Shown: in pieces, positions 8,556-17,494 of the stretch
Position numbering within the stretch: position 1 is the stretch's first letter
Layout: every line of letters begins with the position of its first letter
Source: Verrucomicrobiota bacterium
GTDB taxonomy: Bacteria > Verrucomicrobiota > Verrucomicrobiia > Verrucomicrobiales > Verrucomicrobiaceae
NCBI GenBank assembly: GCA_025360015.1
Contig: JANYCZ010000070.1
Location: 37,983-101,982 of the forward strand
Length of the DNA: 64,000 bases
Direction of reading: 5' to 3'
Translations under genes and position numbers: made by a program
Notes under the pieces: generated by a model
Databases searched by the model: none
Seen by the model: only the letters and a program-made list of their open reading frames with translations
Told to the model about the DNA's origin: nothing

Positions 8556-9475
8556 GAAGGGCGCTTGGCCAGGGCGTTGCGGATGATTTTGAGCACTTGC
8601 TCGCGCTCGGCTCCGACGAGGGGCAGGCGGGGCTCGCGGCACCATTCTTTGCCGAGGCCGGTCTCCTGGCAGAGTAGCTTGATGTATTGCACAAAGTGGA
8701 TGTGGGTATCCAGTTTCATGAGCGGCTGCATCCAGCGGTAGAGAGTGCGGGCCTCATCCCACTGGCCTGCGCGGGTGAGTTCCCAGAGCTTTTGGTTTTC
8801 CTGCGGGAAGGCGATGCCGCTGCCGGCGACCCAGCCATCAATGCCGAGGATGCTGCATTCGAGGATGAGGTCGTCCACGCCGGTGAAGAGCTGGTAGCGG
8901 TCGCCGACGAGATTGCGCAGCTCGGTGATGCGGCGGGGATTGGCGCTGCTCTCTTTGATGGAGGTGAGGTTTTCGATGTCGGCGAACTGCGCGAACATTT
9001 CGGGCGTGACGTCGGTGTGGTAGCCGACGGGGTTGTTGTAGAGCATCCAGGGCAGGGGGGTGGCCTTGGCCAGGGTGCGGAACCAGTGCTCGGTCTCGCG
9101 GGGATCGCTCTTATAAACCATGGGGGGCATGATCATGAAGCCGGCTGCACCGAGCTGCTCGCCATCCTGCATGTATTGGATGGCGGCGCAGGTGCTCATC
9201 TCTGCCACACCGCTGACGACGGGGATGCGGCCGCGTGCAGTGTCGATGGCACACTGGAGGACTGCGCGCTTTTCATCGGGCTGCAGGCACTGGTTTTCGC
9301 CGAGGGAGCCGCAGACGATGAGGCCGGAGATGCCGGACTGGATCAGAGCCTCGAAGTGGAGAGCGGAGGCGGGGAGATCGAGCGACTGGTCTTGGTGGAG
9401 CTGGGTGACGACGGCGGGGAAGACGCCGGTCCAGCGGGGGAGAATCGAGGAGGTTTGGGACATGAGGAATGACAA
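8552..9475 (-). CDS. DHDPS-family aldolase, likely 1-pyrroline-4-hydroxy-2-carboxylate deaminase
   Basis: A 307-aa TIM-barrel protein of the dihydrodipicolinate synthase/N-acetylneuraminate lyase family. The Schiff-base lysine is Lys174 in LTSIKESS and the catalytic Tyr is Tyr146 in MLYNNP. The GSLGENQCL segment corresponds to the substrate-carboxylate loop. Next to a hydroxyproline epimerase and a D-amino-acid dehydrogenase, the best role is deamination of 1-pyrroline-4-hydroxy-2-carboxylate to 2-oxoglutarate semialdehyde. A start at ATG 9463 ([11 protein letters not shown]) is also possible. First gene of the minus-strand run 9475-5410, divergent from the PAS-AraC regulator. The final aldehyde dehydrogenase of the pathway is not in this window. 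Confidence 0.82.
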   Translation of the reverse strand: MSFLMSQTSSILPRWTGVFPAVVTQLHQDQSLDLPASALHFEALIQSGISGLIVCGSLGENQCLQPDEKRAVLQCAIDTARGRIPVVSGVAEMSTCAAIQYMQDGEQLGAAGFMIMPPMVYKSDPRETEHWFRTLAKATPLPWMLYNNPVGYHTDVTPEMFAQFADIENLTSIKESSANPRRITELRNLVGDRYQLFTGVDDLILECSILGIDGWVAGSGIAFPQENQKLWELTRAGQWDEARTLYRWMQPLMKLDTHIHFVQYIKLLCQETGLGKEWCREPRLPLVGAEREQVLKIIRNALAKRPS

Positions 9476-9648
9476 ATGATTGGCCGAAAGAGGGGAAAGA
9501 AGAGAAAAAAAGGGGCTGACTGCAAACTGAGAACTGCAAACTGGGAATTGAAAATTGGTTGGAGCGAGGTCGTGGAAGATAATGAGGCTTGAAGGCCTGA
9601 GGGTCTTGATTGCTTTTTGGCTGAGGGACTGCCAATTCAGTCAAAACC

Positions 9649-10371
9649 ATGGAATCCACCGGCCTTTTCTCAGAGCATGTGACCACCGAGGCGCTGTTTG
9701 ATGCGTTGCCGGATGTGGTGTTCTTTATCAAGGATGCCGTGGGACGGTATGCGCGGGTGAATCAGACGCTGGCGGATCGCTGTGCGGGTGGTGACAAGAT
9801 GAAGCTGATCGGTAAACGGCCGGAGGAGGTGTTTCCGGCGGCGCTGGCGGCGAGCTATGCGCGGCAGGATGAGGCGGTGCTGAAGACGGGCAAGCCGGTG
9901 GAGCGTCAGCTCGAAATGCACATCTACCCCGGGCATAAGGCGGGCTGGTGTCTGACGACGAAGCATGCGCTGCGCGATGGGAAGGGACGGATCATTGGCG
10001 TGACGGGCATCTCGCGTGATTTGAATGCGCCGAGTGACAAGGCGGGTGGCTTCGCGGAGCTGGCGGCGGCGCTGAAGCATATGCAGCGGCACTTTGCGGA
10101 GAGCCTGCGCATCGAGGACATCGCGAAAAAGGCAGGACTGAGTGTGTATCAGTTCGAGCAGCGGGTGCAGCGTCTGTTTCAAATGAGCCCGCTGCAACTG
10201 CTGCACAAGCTGCGCCTGGATGAGGCGACGCGGCTGCTGCGTGAGACGGATCAATCTCTGGCTGATATTGCCATCGAGACGGGGTGGTGTGACCAAAGCG
10301 CCTTCACGCGGCACTTCAGCCGGTATGCGGGGATGGCACCGGGGAGGTACAGGGGATTGAATCGGAAGTGA
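9649..10371 (+). CDS. PAS-AraC family transcriptional regulator (likely of the hydroxyproline genes)
   Basis: A 240-aa regulator. Residues ~14-125 form a PAS sensor (FDALPDVVFFIKDAVGRYAR to ITGISRD-like end), and residues ~135-238 an AraC/XylS double helix-turn-helix (IEDIAKKAGLSVYQFEQRVQ, then ATRLLRETDQSLADIAIETG and FTRHFSRYAGMAPGRYR). It is divergent from the deaminase gene across a 173-bp gap, the classic position for a local activator. The gap contains a repeated AACTGCAAACTG-like string near 9517-9541 that could be an operator. It abuts the convergent DUF1501 gene stop-to-stop. The effector is unknown; hydroxyproline is inferred. Confidence 0.82.
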   Translation: MESTGLFSEHVTTEALFDALPDVVFFIKDAVGRYARVNQTLADRCAGGDKMKLIGKRPEEVFPAALAASYARQDEAVLKTGKPVERQLEMHIYPGHKAGWCLTTKHALRDGKGRIIGVTGISRDLNAPSDKAGGFAELAAALKHMQRHFAESLRIEDIAKKAGLSVYQFEQRVQRLFQMSPLQLLHKLRLDEATRLLRETDQSLADIAIETGWCDQSAFTRHFSRYAGMAPGRYRGLNRK

Positions 10372-11820
10372 TTACGCGATCAACTCCTTGATGACCTTCC
10401 GGTGCTCCACGCCGGTGAGTTTTTGGTCGAGGCCTTGGAACTTGTAGGTGAAGCGTTCGTGGTTGTAGCCTAGGAGCTTCAGGACGGTGGCGTGGAAGTC
10501 GCTGATGTGGAGCGGGTCTTTGACGATGTTGTAGCTGAAGTCGTCGGTCTCACCGTAGATGGTGCCGCCTTTGGCACCGCCGCCGGCCATCCACATGGTG
10601 AAGCAGCGGGGGTGGTGGTCGCGGCCGTAGTTTTCTTTGGTGAGGCCGCCCTGGCTGTAGATGGTGCGGCCGAATTCGCCGCCCCAGATGATGAGGGTGT
10701 CGTCAAACATGCCGCGCTGCTTGAGGTCTTCAATGAGGGCGTGGCAGGGCTGGTCAACGTCCTTGCACTGGCTAGGCATGCGGCCACCGACGTTGCTGTG
10801 ATGGTCCCAGTTGTTGAGGTAGATCTGGGTGAAGCGTACGCCGCGCTCGGCGAGGCGGCGGGCCATGAGCACGCTGTTGGCAAACGTGCCGGGCTTCCTG
10901 GCTTCATCGCCGTACATTTTGAAGATGTGTTCGGGCTCGCTGTTGATGTCGGTGAGTTCGGGCACGCTGGCCTGCATGCGGAAGGCCATTTCGTACTGCT
11001 GGATGCGCGTGTGTGTTTCGGGATCGCCGACCTGCTTGTAGTTGATTTCGTTGAGGGCGTTGAGGCCTTCGATGGTGCGCTTGCGCACGCTGTCGGGCAC
11101 GCCGGGAGGGTTGTTGATGAAGAGGATGGGGTCGCCCTTGCTGCGGAAGGAAACACCGGCGTGCTCGCCGGGAAGATAGCCGCTGGACCAGAGGCGTGAG
11201 GAGATGGCCTGCTCTTGCTCGCGGTTCGTCGGCGTGGCGATGAGGACGACGAAGGTGGGCAGATTGGAGTTCATGGAGCCGAGGCCATAGGAGGCCCAGG
11301 AGCCGAGGCAGGGACGGCCGGTGATCTGATTGCCGGTCTGCATGGCGCAGATGGCGGGCTCGTGATTGATGGCCTCCGTGTGGAGCGAGCGCATCCAGCA
11401 GATGTCGTCGGCGTTCTTGCTGAGGAAGGGCAGGAGATCGGAGTTCATCCACATGCCGCACTGGCCGTTCTGGGCGAAATTGAACTTCGAGGGCGCGATG
11501 GGAAAGCGCGCCTGACCGCTGGTCATGGTGGTAAGGCGCTGGCCGTTGCGGATGCTCGGCGGCAGGTCTTTGTCAAAGTGGGCCTGCATGCCGGGCTTGT
11601 AATCGAAGAGGTCCATCTGCGATGGGCCGCCGACCATGTGGAGGTAGATCACGCGCTTCGCTTTTGGAGCGAAGTGAGGGCCCATGGCGAGGTCGTTCGA
11701 GGCATTGGCGAATGAGTCGCCGAGGAGAGATGCGAGGGCGGCACCGCCGAGGACGTTTTTACCGCGCGAGAAAAGCTGGCGGCGGGTTTGAAAGGTGTCC
11801 CATTCGTTTAAGATGCTCAT
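10372..11820 (-). CDS. DUF1501 family secreted protein (sulfatase-like fold)
   Basis: A 482-aa protein starting at ATG 11820 (MSILNEWDTFQTRRQLFSRG). A twin-arginine-type N-terminus (RRQLF, then GGAALASLLG) precedes the alkaline-phosphatase-superfamily DUF1501 body (VIYLHMVGGPSQMDLFDYKP, IIWGGEFGRT, GRDHHPRCFTMWMAGGG). DUF1501 genes in Planctomycetes and Verrucomicrobia usually sit next to DUF1553 genes, as here, and the pair is thought to act in breakdown of complex polysaccharides. The precise reaction is not established. Confidence 0.88.
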   Translation of the reverse strand: MSILNEWDTFQTRRQLFSRGKNVLGGAALASLLGDSFANASNDLAMGPHFAPKAKRVIYLHMVGGPSQMDLFDYKPGMQAHFDKDLPPSIRNGQRLTTMTSGQARFPIAPSKFNFAQNGQCGMWMNSDLLPFLSKNADDICWMRSLHTEAINHEPAICAMQTGNQITGRPCLGSWASYGLGSMNSNLPTFVVLIATPTNREQEQAISSRLWSSGYLPGEHAGVSFRSKGDPILFINNPPGVPDSVRKRTIEGLNALNEINYKQVGDPETHTRIQQYEMAFRMQASVPELTDINSEPEHIFKMYGDEARKPGTFANSVLMARRLAERGVRFTQIYLNNWDHHSNVGGRMPSQCKDVDQPCHALIEDLKQRGMFDDTLIIWGGEFGRTIYSQGGLTKENYGRDHHPRCFTMWMAGGGAKGGTIYGETDDFSYNIVKDPLHISDFHATVLKLLGYNHERFTYKFQGLDQKLTGVEHRKVIKELIA

Positions 11821-11855
11821 AGAAATTTCAGGTTTAAAGTTGGAAGGCTTCGCGT

Positions 11856-12659
11856 TCAGCGAAGTTTGGTGGATTTGAGATGGGCGTCCAGCCAGGTGGT
11901 GTCTTCGGGGGAGAGCGCGGGCTCGGGATCGCGGGTATACTTGGTGGACTTGTCGAAGGCGCAGTTGGCGTGGCACTGCTCGGCGAGTTCTTGGAGATTG
12001 AGCCAGATGTCGTGGTCATCGGGGCGGAGCGGGACGCGAATGGCTGGAAGAACGTGCGAGTAGGTAATGGGATAGATTTCGCGGTCGAGCGGGATTTCTG
12101 CGCGAAAGACATTCGCGGAATGCGCGGGCATGCGGCCGTCTGACAGCCGGATGGATTCCGCCATCTCCTCACTCTCAAACTGCTCCAGAGCGAGCCCCCA
12201 CTTTCGGACCAAATCCACCTCCACGAGATTGACGCCCAGATTGATGATGTGCTGGCGCTTTTGCAGGTAAGTGAGAGCGCCGCCGGAATGTTTGTTGGTG
12301 GGACTGAGCAACTCGATGGCCGTCACGAGATCGCCGGTTTTTTCACGGATCGCAAGATGCCGGGGCTTGGGCGAGGTGATGCTGCGCGTCAGTGGCGGTG
12401 AGAAGTTCGGTGGTGCGGATGAGAGCAGCGTGTCCTCCCACACTTTCCAGTCCGAGGCGTCGGGTCGTGAGCGCTTGTCGTCTTCCGGGAGCTGCGCAGA
12501 AATAGAGACTCCCTGTTCGATCAGGATCAAGAGGTCGGCGGGAAGTTGCCGAGTCAGTTGATTGCGCGCATACACGATCATGGAGGGATGCACCTGAAAC
12601 CACTGCTCCTCGAAGTAGGGGTTCAGTCCCGGAAAGGGATATGTCGCATCAGAGGGCAC
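11856..12659 (-). CDS. DUF4058 family protein
   Basis: A 267-aa cytosolic protein. The N-terminal PFPGLNPYFEEQWFQVHPSM is the family signature, and TAIELLSPTNKHSG followed by LVEVDLVR resembles a restriction-endonuclease-like core with acidic and lysine residues. DUF4058 is common in Cyanobacteria, Planctomycetes and Verrucomicrobia and has no established function. Here it is wedged between the DUF1553 and DUF1501 genes, 35 bp upstream of the latter, where it is not a normal member, so it may be a later insertion into the operon. Confidence 0.8.
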   Translation of the reverse strand: MPSDATYPFPGLNPYFEEQWFQVHPSMIVYARNQLTRQLPADLLILIEQGVSISAQLPEDDKRSRPDASDWKVWEDTLLSSAPPNFSPPLTRSITSPKPRHLAIREKTGDLVTAIELLSPTNKHSGGALTYLQKRQHIINLGVNLVEVDLVRKWGLALEQFESEEMAESIRLSDGRMPAHSANVFRAEIPLDREIYPITYSHVLPAIRVPLRPDDHDIWLNLQELAEQCHANCAFDKSTKYTRDPEPALSPEDTTWLDAHLKSTKLR

Positions 12660-12692
12660 GGTGGGAATGAAAGGGAAGGTAAGGGGTCGAAT

Positions 12693-15600
12693 TTACTTAT
12701 TGAGGACCTCATCCAAATTCATGAGTTGATTGCAGAGCATGGTCCAGGCGGCGAACTCGGGCTTGGGGAGTTTTTCGTCGGCTTTGGATTCGCCGACTTT
12801 GAGGAGGGCTTCGGCGTCGGTGGGGTGGGTGGTGTAGAATTGGCGGAGGTCGGCGAGGCTGGTGGTGAGGATGGGAGTTTCCTGCGCCTTCAGCGGTCGG
12901 CAGAGGAGGCGCTCGGCGATGGTGGTGAACTTGGTGGTGTCGTCGCCTTGGACGTTTTCGAGGGTGTGCTGGGCGAGGTTGCGGGCGGCTTCGATGAACT
13001 GAGGATCGTTCATGGTGACGAGGGCCTGCAAGGGCGTGTTGGTGCGGTCGCGGCGGACGCAGCTCACTTCGCGGGGAGGGGCGTTGAAGACCTCCATGTT
13101 GGGGGAGGGGGCGGTGCGTTTCCAGAAGTTGTAGATGGTGCGGCGGTAGAGATTTTCGCCGTTGTCCTGCTTGTACTTTTCGGTGCCCATGCCGACGACT
13201 TCCCAGACGTTTTCGGGCTGGTAGGGCATGGTGCCGGGGCCGCCCATTTTAGGGGAGAGGGAACTGCTGACGGCGAGGGCGTAGTCGCGGATCATTTCGG
13301 CATCCATGCGGAAGCGTGGGCCGCGGGAGAGGAGGGAATCATCACGATCTTTTTCGATCTTCTCGGGGGTGAGGATGGCGGCCTGGCGATAGGCGGCGGA
13401 GGTGACGAAGAGCTTGAAGAGGCGCTTCACGTCCCAGCCGCTGGCGCGGAATTCCACAGCGAGCCAGTCGAGGAGTTCGGGGTGCGAGGGCGGGCTGCCC
13501 ATGATGCCGAAGTCTTCGCTGGTCTTGACCAGACCCGCACCGAAGATCTCCTGCCAGAAGCGATTGACCGTGACGCGCGCGGTGAGGGAGTTCTCGGGAC
13601 TGACGAGCCACTTGGCGAGGCCCATGCGGTTCTTGGGAGCATCGGCAGAAAGCTTGCCGAGGGCCACGGGCACTGCGGCGTCCACGGCATCGCCGACTTT
13701 GTCATACTGGCCGCGCATGAGGACGTTGGCCATGGGCTTGGCATCCATGCGTTCTTCCTGAATGTGAGTGAGGGGGCTGCGGACCTTGATGGCCTCCTGT
13801 TCGGCGGTGAGCTTGGTGGTGCTGGCGAGTGCAGTCTGATAGGGCGTGTCTCGCGTGACGAGGTAGTGCTCAAAGAGCGCCTCCTGCTGTTTGGGGCCTT
13901 GTTTCTTCGCGGCGAGCATGGTGCGCAGAGGGCCGACTTTGGAAAGCGTCAGCACTTCCGCTGCGGTGAGCTGGCGGTCGTAGATGCGCAGGTCCTGCAC
14001 GCCACCGTCCATGAAGTAGGAGCCGTCGCTGCGCTGGCCGATGCGGGTGGGCGTGGTAGTCTTGATGCTGCCTTTGAGGGCGTTGGTATCGGGCTTGATC
14101 GGAGCTTCCACGCCATCCACAAAGATGCGCACGCTGCCGGCCTTGCCTTTGCCGTCGTAGGTGACGAACACATGCTGCCAGATGCCGGGGCGCAGGGCGG
14201 GCTTGGCGGTGGAGACTTTGATGGCGTCATCCGGCCATTTGCTGACGATGTGCACGGAGAGCTTGTTGTCGCTCTGAAAGAGGTCCCAGCCGCGGAAGGC
14301 GTTCTTTTCATCCATGCGGCTGATGATGCCGCCGGCGATGCCGGTCACACGGCCTGCACGAATCCAGGCACCGTAGCTGAAGGCGTGATCTTTTTCGTAG
14401 TCACCCACGTCGCCGATCTCAAAGGTGCTGCCGGGTTTCATCACGGGCGCGGGGCCGAGTTTGCCATCGGGTTTCCAGAGGACTTCACCCACGGCCTTGA
14501 AGGTCTTGTTGCTGCCACAGTCGCCAGACACTTCATTGCCGCTGCCTTCATTGAGCGGGATGTGCGCGGTCATGCCCTTGGTGGGAACATCTTTGTCCAG
14601 GTCTTCGGGCTTGGCGCTGGTGAGCCAGAGATCGAACAGTGGCCTCGCGGTTTTGCGTGAAGCGTCCTGCTTGGTTTTCGCGGCGGCGATTTCGGGGGGC
14701 AGGGCGTTCCAGCGTGGGCGGTCTTTGTCCGTGGGCAGCACGAGGATAGGGCCGAGGCCGTCCTTCACATTGCCGTCCTTGGGCTTCTGCGTGGTGTTGC
14801 GGAAGAAGGCGGCGAGAGAGTAGTAGTCGCGCTGAGAGATGGGGTCAAATTTGTGATCGTGGCACTGACAGCAGTTCGTGGTGAGGCCCATGTACACCCA
14901 GCCGAGGGTCTGCACGCGGTCGCTGGCGTAGTTCGCCAGATTTTCGTCGTCGATGGTGCCGCCTTCGTTGGTGGTGATATTGCAGCGCTGGAAGCCGGTG
15001 GCGATGAGCTGGTCGTCCGTGGGCTTGGGCAGCAGGTCACCGGCGATCTGCTCGACGGTGAACTGATCGAAGGGCTCGTTGCGATTGAAGGATTTGACGA
15101 CCCAGTCGCGGTAGGGCCAGATCTCGCGCTCTTTGTCAAAGTGCAGGCCGTGGGTGTCGGCGTAGCGTGCGGCATCCAGCCAGTAGCGTGCGCGGTGCTC
15201 GCCATAGGCGGGGGATTTGAGGAGTTCATCGACGAGCGCTGAATAGGCGGCGTCGGAGATGGAGGTGCGGTCCTTGGGCGCGTAGCGGGCGACGAGCTCT
15301 GGCGAAGGTGGCAGGCCGGTGAGATCGAGCGTGACACGGCGAATCAGCGCATGGGCGTCTGCCTGTGCATTGGGCTTGAGGCCGGCGGCTTCGAGCTTGG
15401 CAAGGATGAAGCGATCCACGGGGGTCTTGACCCAGGCGCTGTCTTTGACCGGTGGCTCTGCGGCGCGCTGTGGCTGGATGAGGGACCAATGGGGCTGCCA
15501 GGGTGCGCCTTGAGCGATCCATTCTTTGACGAGGGCGATCTGCGCGGGCTTCAGCGACTTGTGCGAATCAGGCGGGGGCATGAGCTCGTCGGCATCTTTG

Positions 15601-15857
15601 GAGATGAGGCGCTGGAAGAGGTTGCTGACCTCCGGCTTGCTCTTGATGACGGTGGGCTGCTCGCCGTCCTTGGCGGTGAAAAAGCCCGCCTCGGTGTCCA
15701 GCCGCAGTCCGGCCTTGCGGGTGCCGGGATCGGGGCCGTGGCAGTGGAAGCAGGACTCTGCGAGGATGGGGCGGATGTCCTGGTTAAATCCAATGGGCTG
15801 CGCCGCCACTGCCGAGGAGGCGAGAAGCGTGAGGAGCAGTGTAAGGTCGATGCGCAT
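12693..15857 (-). CDS. Secreted cytochrome-c/DUF1549/LamG/DUF1553 protein
   Basis: A 1054-aa protein. I chose ATG 15857 because MRIDLTLLLTLLASSAVAA is a signal peptide. Domain order: planctomycete-type cytochrome c near residues 25-110 with haem motif CFHCH; DUF1549 at ~150-350; a LamG/concanavalin-like lectin domain at ~430-600 (FVTYDGKGKAGSVRIFVDG); and DUF1553 at ~690-960 (NRFWQEIFGAGLVKTSEDFG, then NTPLQALVTMNDPQF). These multidomain proteins are typical of Planctomycetes and Verrucomicrobia that degrade sulfated or complex glycans, and pair with DUF1501 proteins. The exact role is unknown. Confidence 0.9.
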   Translation of the reverse strand: MRIDLTLLLTLLASSAVAAQPIGFNQDIRPILAESCFHCHGPDPGTRKAGLRLDTEAGFFTAKDGEQPTVIKSKPEVSNLFQRLISKDADELMPPPDSHKSLKPAQIALVKEWIAQGAPWQPHWSLIQPQRAAEPPVKDSAWVKTPVDRFILAKLEAAGLKPNAQADAHALIRRVTLDLTGLPPSPELVARYAPKDRTSISDAAYSALVDELLKSPAYGEHRARYWLDAARYADTHGLHFDKEREIWPYRDWVVKSFNRNEPFDQFTVEQIAGDLLPKPTDDQLIATGFQRCNITTNEGGTIDDENLANYASDRVQTLGWVYMGLTTNCCQCHDHKFDPISQRDYYSLAAFFRNTTQKPKDGNVKDGLGPILVLPTDKDRPRWNALPPEIAAAKTKQDASRKTARPLFDLWLTSAKPEDLDKDVPTKGMTAHIPLNEGSGNEVSGDCGSNKTFKAVGEVLWKPDGKLGPAPVMKPGSTFEIGDVGDYEKDHAFSYGAWIRAGRVTGIAGGIISRMDEKNAFRGWDLFQSDNKLSVHIVSKWPDDAIKVSTAKPALRPGIWQHVFVTYDGKGKAGSVRIFVDGVEAPIKPDTNALKGSIKTTTPTRIGQRSDGSYFMDGGVQDLRIYDRQLTAAEVLTLSKVGPLRTMLAAKKQGPKQQEALFEHYLVTRDTPYQTALASTTKLTAEQEAIKVRSPLTHIQEERMDAKPMANVLMRGQYDKVGDAVDAAVPVALGKLSADAPKNRMGLAKWLVSPENSLTARVTVNRFWQEIFGAGLVKTSEDFGIMGSPPSHPELLDWLAVEFRASGWDVKRLFKLFVTSAAYRQAAILTPEKIEKDRDDSLLSRGPRFRMDAEMIRDYALAVSSSLSPKMGGPGTMPYQPENVWEVVGMGTEKYKQDNGENLYRRTIYNFWKRTAPSPNMEVFNAPPREVSCVRRDRTNTPLQALVTMNDPQFIEAARNLAQHTLENVQGDDTTKFTTIAERLLCRPLKAQETPILTTSLADLRQFYTTHPTDAEALLKVGESKADEKLPKPEFAAWTMLCNQLMNLDEVLNK

Positions 15858-16076
15858 GCGGTTTTGCGGGTTGTATGAAAATGTTGCTGACTGGTATGAA
15901 AGTGTTACGGCGGGTGCCGTTGGAATATTGCGAAAGGGAGGCTGAGGCGGGGGCTGTTTCGAGGCTTTAAGCTGCGACAATTCACCGGTGTGTTCGATTC
16001 GTCATGTGGCGAGAATTCGTTACGGCTGCGTGCACCGGTCTTTCGGGCTGAGCTTTGGCGGAGCAGGCGGGCTGGG

Positions 16077-16478
16077 TCAGACCATTGCGCTGCGCAGTGC
16101 GAGGCGCTCGGATTCGGGGAGGCTGCTGGCGGTGATGGCGTGCCAGGCGGCATTGATGTCGATGCGGCTCCAGATGGCGGCGAGGCAGTTGCCGAGGCTG
16201 AGGCGCTCCTTTGGAGTTTTTACGTGGGTGAGAAGCAGGAGCGCGAGATCGGGACGATGATGCTTGATGATGAGAAAGAGGTCCTTCAACTCCGCGTCAT
16301 TGAACGAGCGGACGACCTTTAAGTCGCCGATCAAGGCATCGAGCTGAGGAAGATCGCGCATGTGGCCACGGTGGAGGCTGGCGGCGATGCGCTGGAGCCG
16401 CTCACGGCGCTGGGGCAGGGAATGGAGGACGTGCTGCATGCCTGAGAATACGCCATGAGCTGCAATGCCGTCTTGCAT
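16077..16478 (-). pseudogene. Probable remnant of a helical-repeat protein
   Basis: A 133-aa reading frame (RLQRIAASLHRGHMRDLPQL, then WHAITASSLPESERLALRSA) with helical-repeat character like much longer Verrucomicrobial proteins. It stops abruptly at 16077. The same theme seems to continue in another frame (QWSDPARLLRQSS, ~16020-16085), which suggests a frameshifted, truncated gene. The opposite strand is also open here, so coding status is uncertain. It lies divergent from the second PAS-AraC gene. Confidence 0.35.
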
Positions 16479-16511
16479 GGGCAGGGCTTGCTTGTGTAAA
16501 ATACGCGCATT

Positions 16512-17264
16512 ATGGCGGCTATTTCACCAGAGGCATTTTTACGCAGGGTAACCGGTGCGGAGCTGGTGCGGCTGTTTGACCTGCTGCCGGACATGTCGTT
16601 TTTCATCAAGGACAGGAAGGGGCGCTTCATGGCGGTGAACCGGCGCGGCTGTGACTACTGCGGCGTGAAGCATGAGAAGGACGCCATCGGCAAGACGGAC
16701 GCGGACTTCTTTCCGCGCAGTCGTGCCGCTGAGTACCATGCGGATGATGAAACGGTGATGCGCACCGGCACGCCCATCGTGAACCGGCTGGAAAGCGCGC
16801 CGGAGGCGGAGGGCTCGCCGCGACTGGTGATGTCCAGCAAGATCCCGCTGCGCGATGCGGAGGGAAACATCATCGGCATCGCGGGATTCTCCCGCCAGGT
16901 GGAGCAGGTGCGCAGCCGGAGTTCGGGAGAGGCGCGGTTTGCGAAGGTGATCGAGCAGATGCATGAGCATCCGGATGCCGCGCTGAGCAGCGCGGCCATG
17001 GCGCGCCTGTGCGGACTTTCGCAGAGCCAGTTTGACCGCAGCTTCAGGAGAGTGTTTGGCTCGTCGGCGCGGCAGTATCTATTGCGGGTGCGGGTGGAGG
17101 CGGCGTGTAGGAGACTGGCGGAGACGGAGGAAACCGTGGCCGCTCTGGCAGTTGAGCTGGGGTTTTATGACCACGCGCATTTCACGCAGTGCTTCCGGCG
17201 GATCATGGGGGTGACGCCGGCGGAGTATCGGGAGGAGAGGGTGCCGAAGGGGACGAAGAGGTGA
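16512..17264 (+). CDS. PAS-AraC family transcriptional regulator (paralogue)
   Basis: A 250-aa regulator with the same architecture as the one at 9649. An N-terminal PAS domain (RLFDLLPDMSFFIKDRKGRF, then DADFFPRSRAAEYHADDETV) is followed by an AraC double HTH (MARLCGLSQSQFDRSFRRVF, then VAALAVELGFYDHAHFTQCF). It is likely a cytosolic activator. Its target is not obvious: the leftward DUF1553 operon starts 650 bp away behind a gene remnant, while cas9 lies 230 bp downstream. The two PAS-AraC paralogues flank the DUF1501-DUF1553 block. Confidence 0.8.
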   Translation: MAAISPEAFLRRVTGAELVRLFDLLPDMSFFIKDRKGRFMAVNRRGCDYCGVKHEKDAIGKTDADFFPRSRAAEYHADDETVMRTGTPIVNRLESAPEAEGSPRLVMSSKIPLRDAEGNIIGIAGFSRQVEQVRSRSSGEARFAKVIEQMHEHPDAALSSAAMARLCGLSQSQFDRSFRRVFGSSARQYLLRVRVEAACRRLAETEETVAALAVELGFYDHAHFTQCFRRIMGVTPAEYREERVPKGTKR

Positions 17265-17272
17265 GGGGAGCC

Positions 17273-17312
17273 GTTGACGGTTGTTGACGATGGTTGACGG
17301 TTGTTGACAGTG
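17273..17312 (+). repeat. Four tandem decamers GTTGACRRTK upstream of cas9
   Basis: GTTGACGGTT, GTTGACGATG, GTTGACGGTT and GTTGACAGTG follow each other without gaps just after the PAS-AraC stop codon and 183 bp before cas9. Each unit contains TTGAC, a -35-like string, spaced about one DNA helical turn apart. Confidence 0.8.
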
Positions 17313-17476
17313 GTTTTTGAAAAGTACTGAGCCGGAGGTATGGCCGCAAAGGGACGCAAAAAATGAGGGCAGAAATGGCCAAGGATTCACCACAGAGGGC
17401 ACGGAGGAATGAACAAGAGGAAAGGGGCAGGTTTGGATTTAGGCATTCTACCGGCTTGTGATTTGCCTATCATCCC

Positions 17477-17482
17477 TATAAT
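17477..17482 (+). promoter_or_regulatory. Perfect -10 box for cas9, implying a near-leaderless mRNA
   Basis: TATAAT lies only 12 bases before the cas9 ATG at 17495. Transcription starting about 7 nt after the box would leave a 5' UTR of around 6 nt. No Shine-Dalgarno sequence is visible. A weak -35 (TTGTGA at 17456) is spaced 15 bp away. Inference from sequence only. Confidence 0.5.
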
Positions 17483-17494
17483 CTGTGCTTTCAT

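Noticed and set aside
12546..14660. A 704-aa plus-strand frame opposite the DUF1553 gene
   Set aside because: Gly/Asp/Glu/Val-rich pattern without any fold; the opposite strand encodes a clear multidomain protein.
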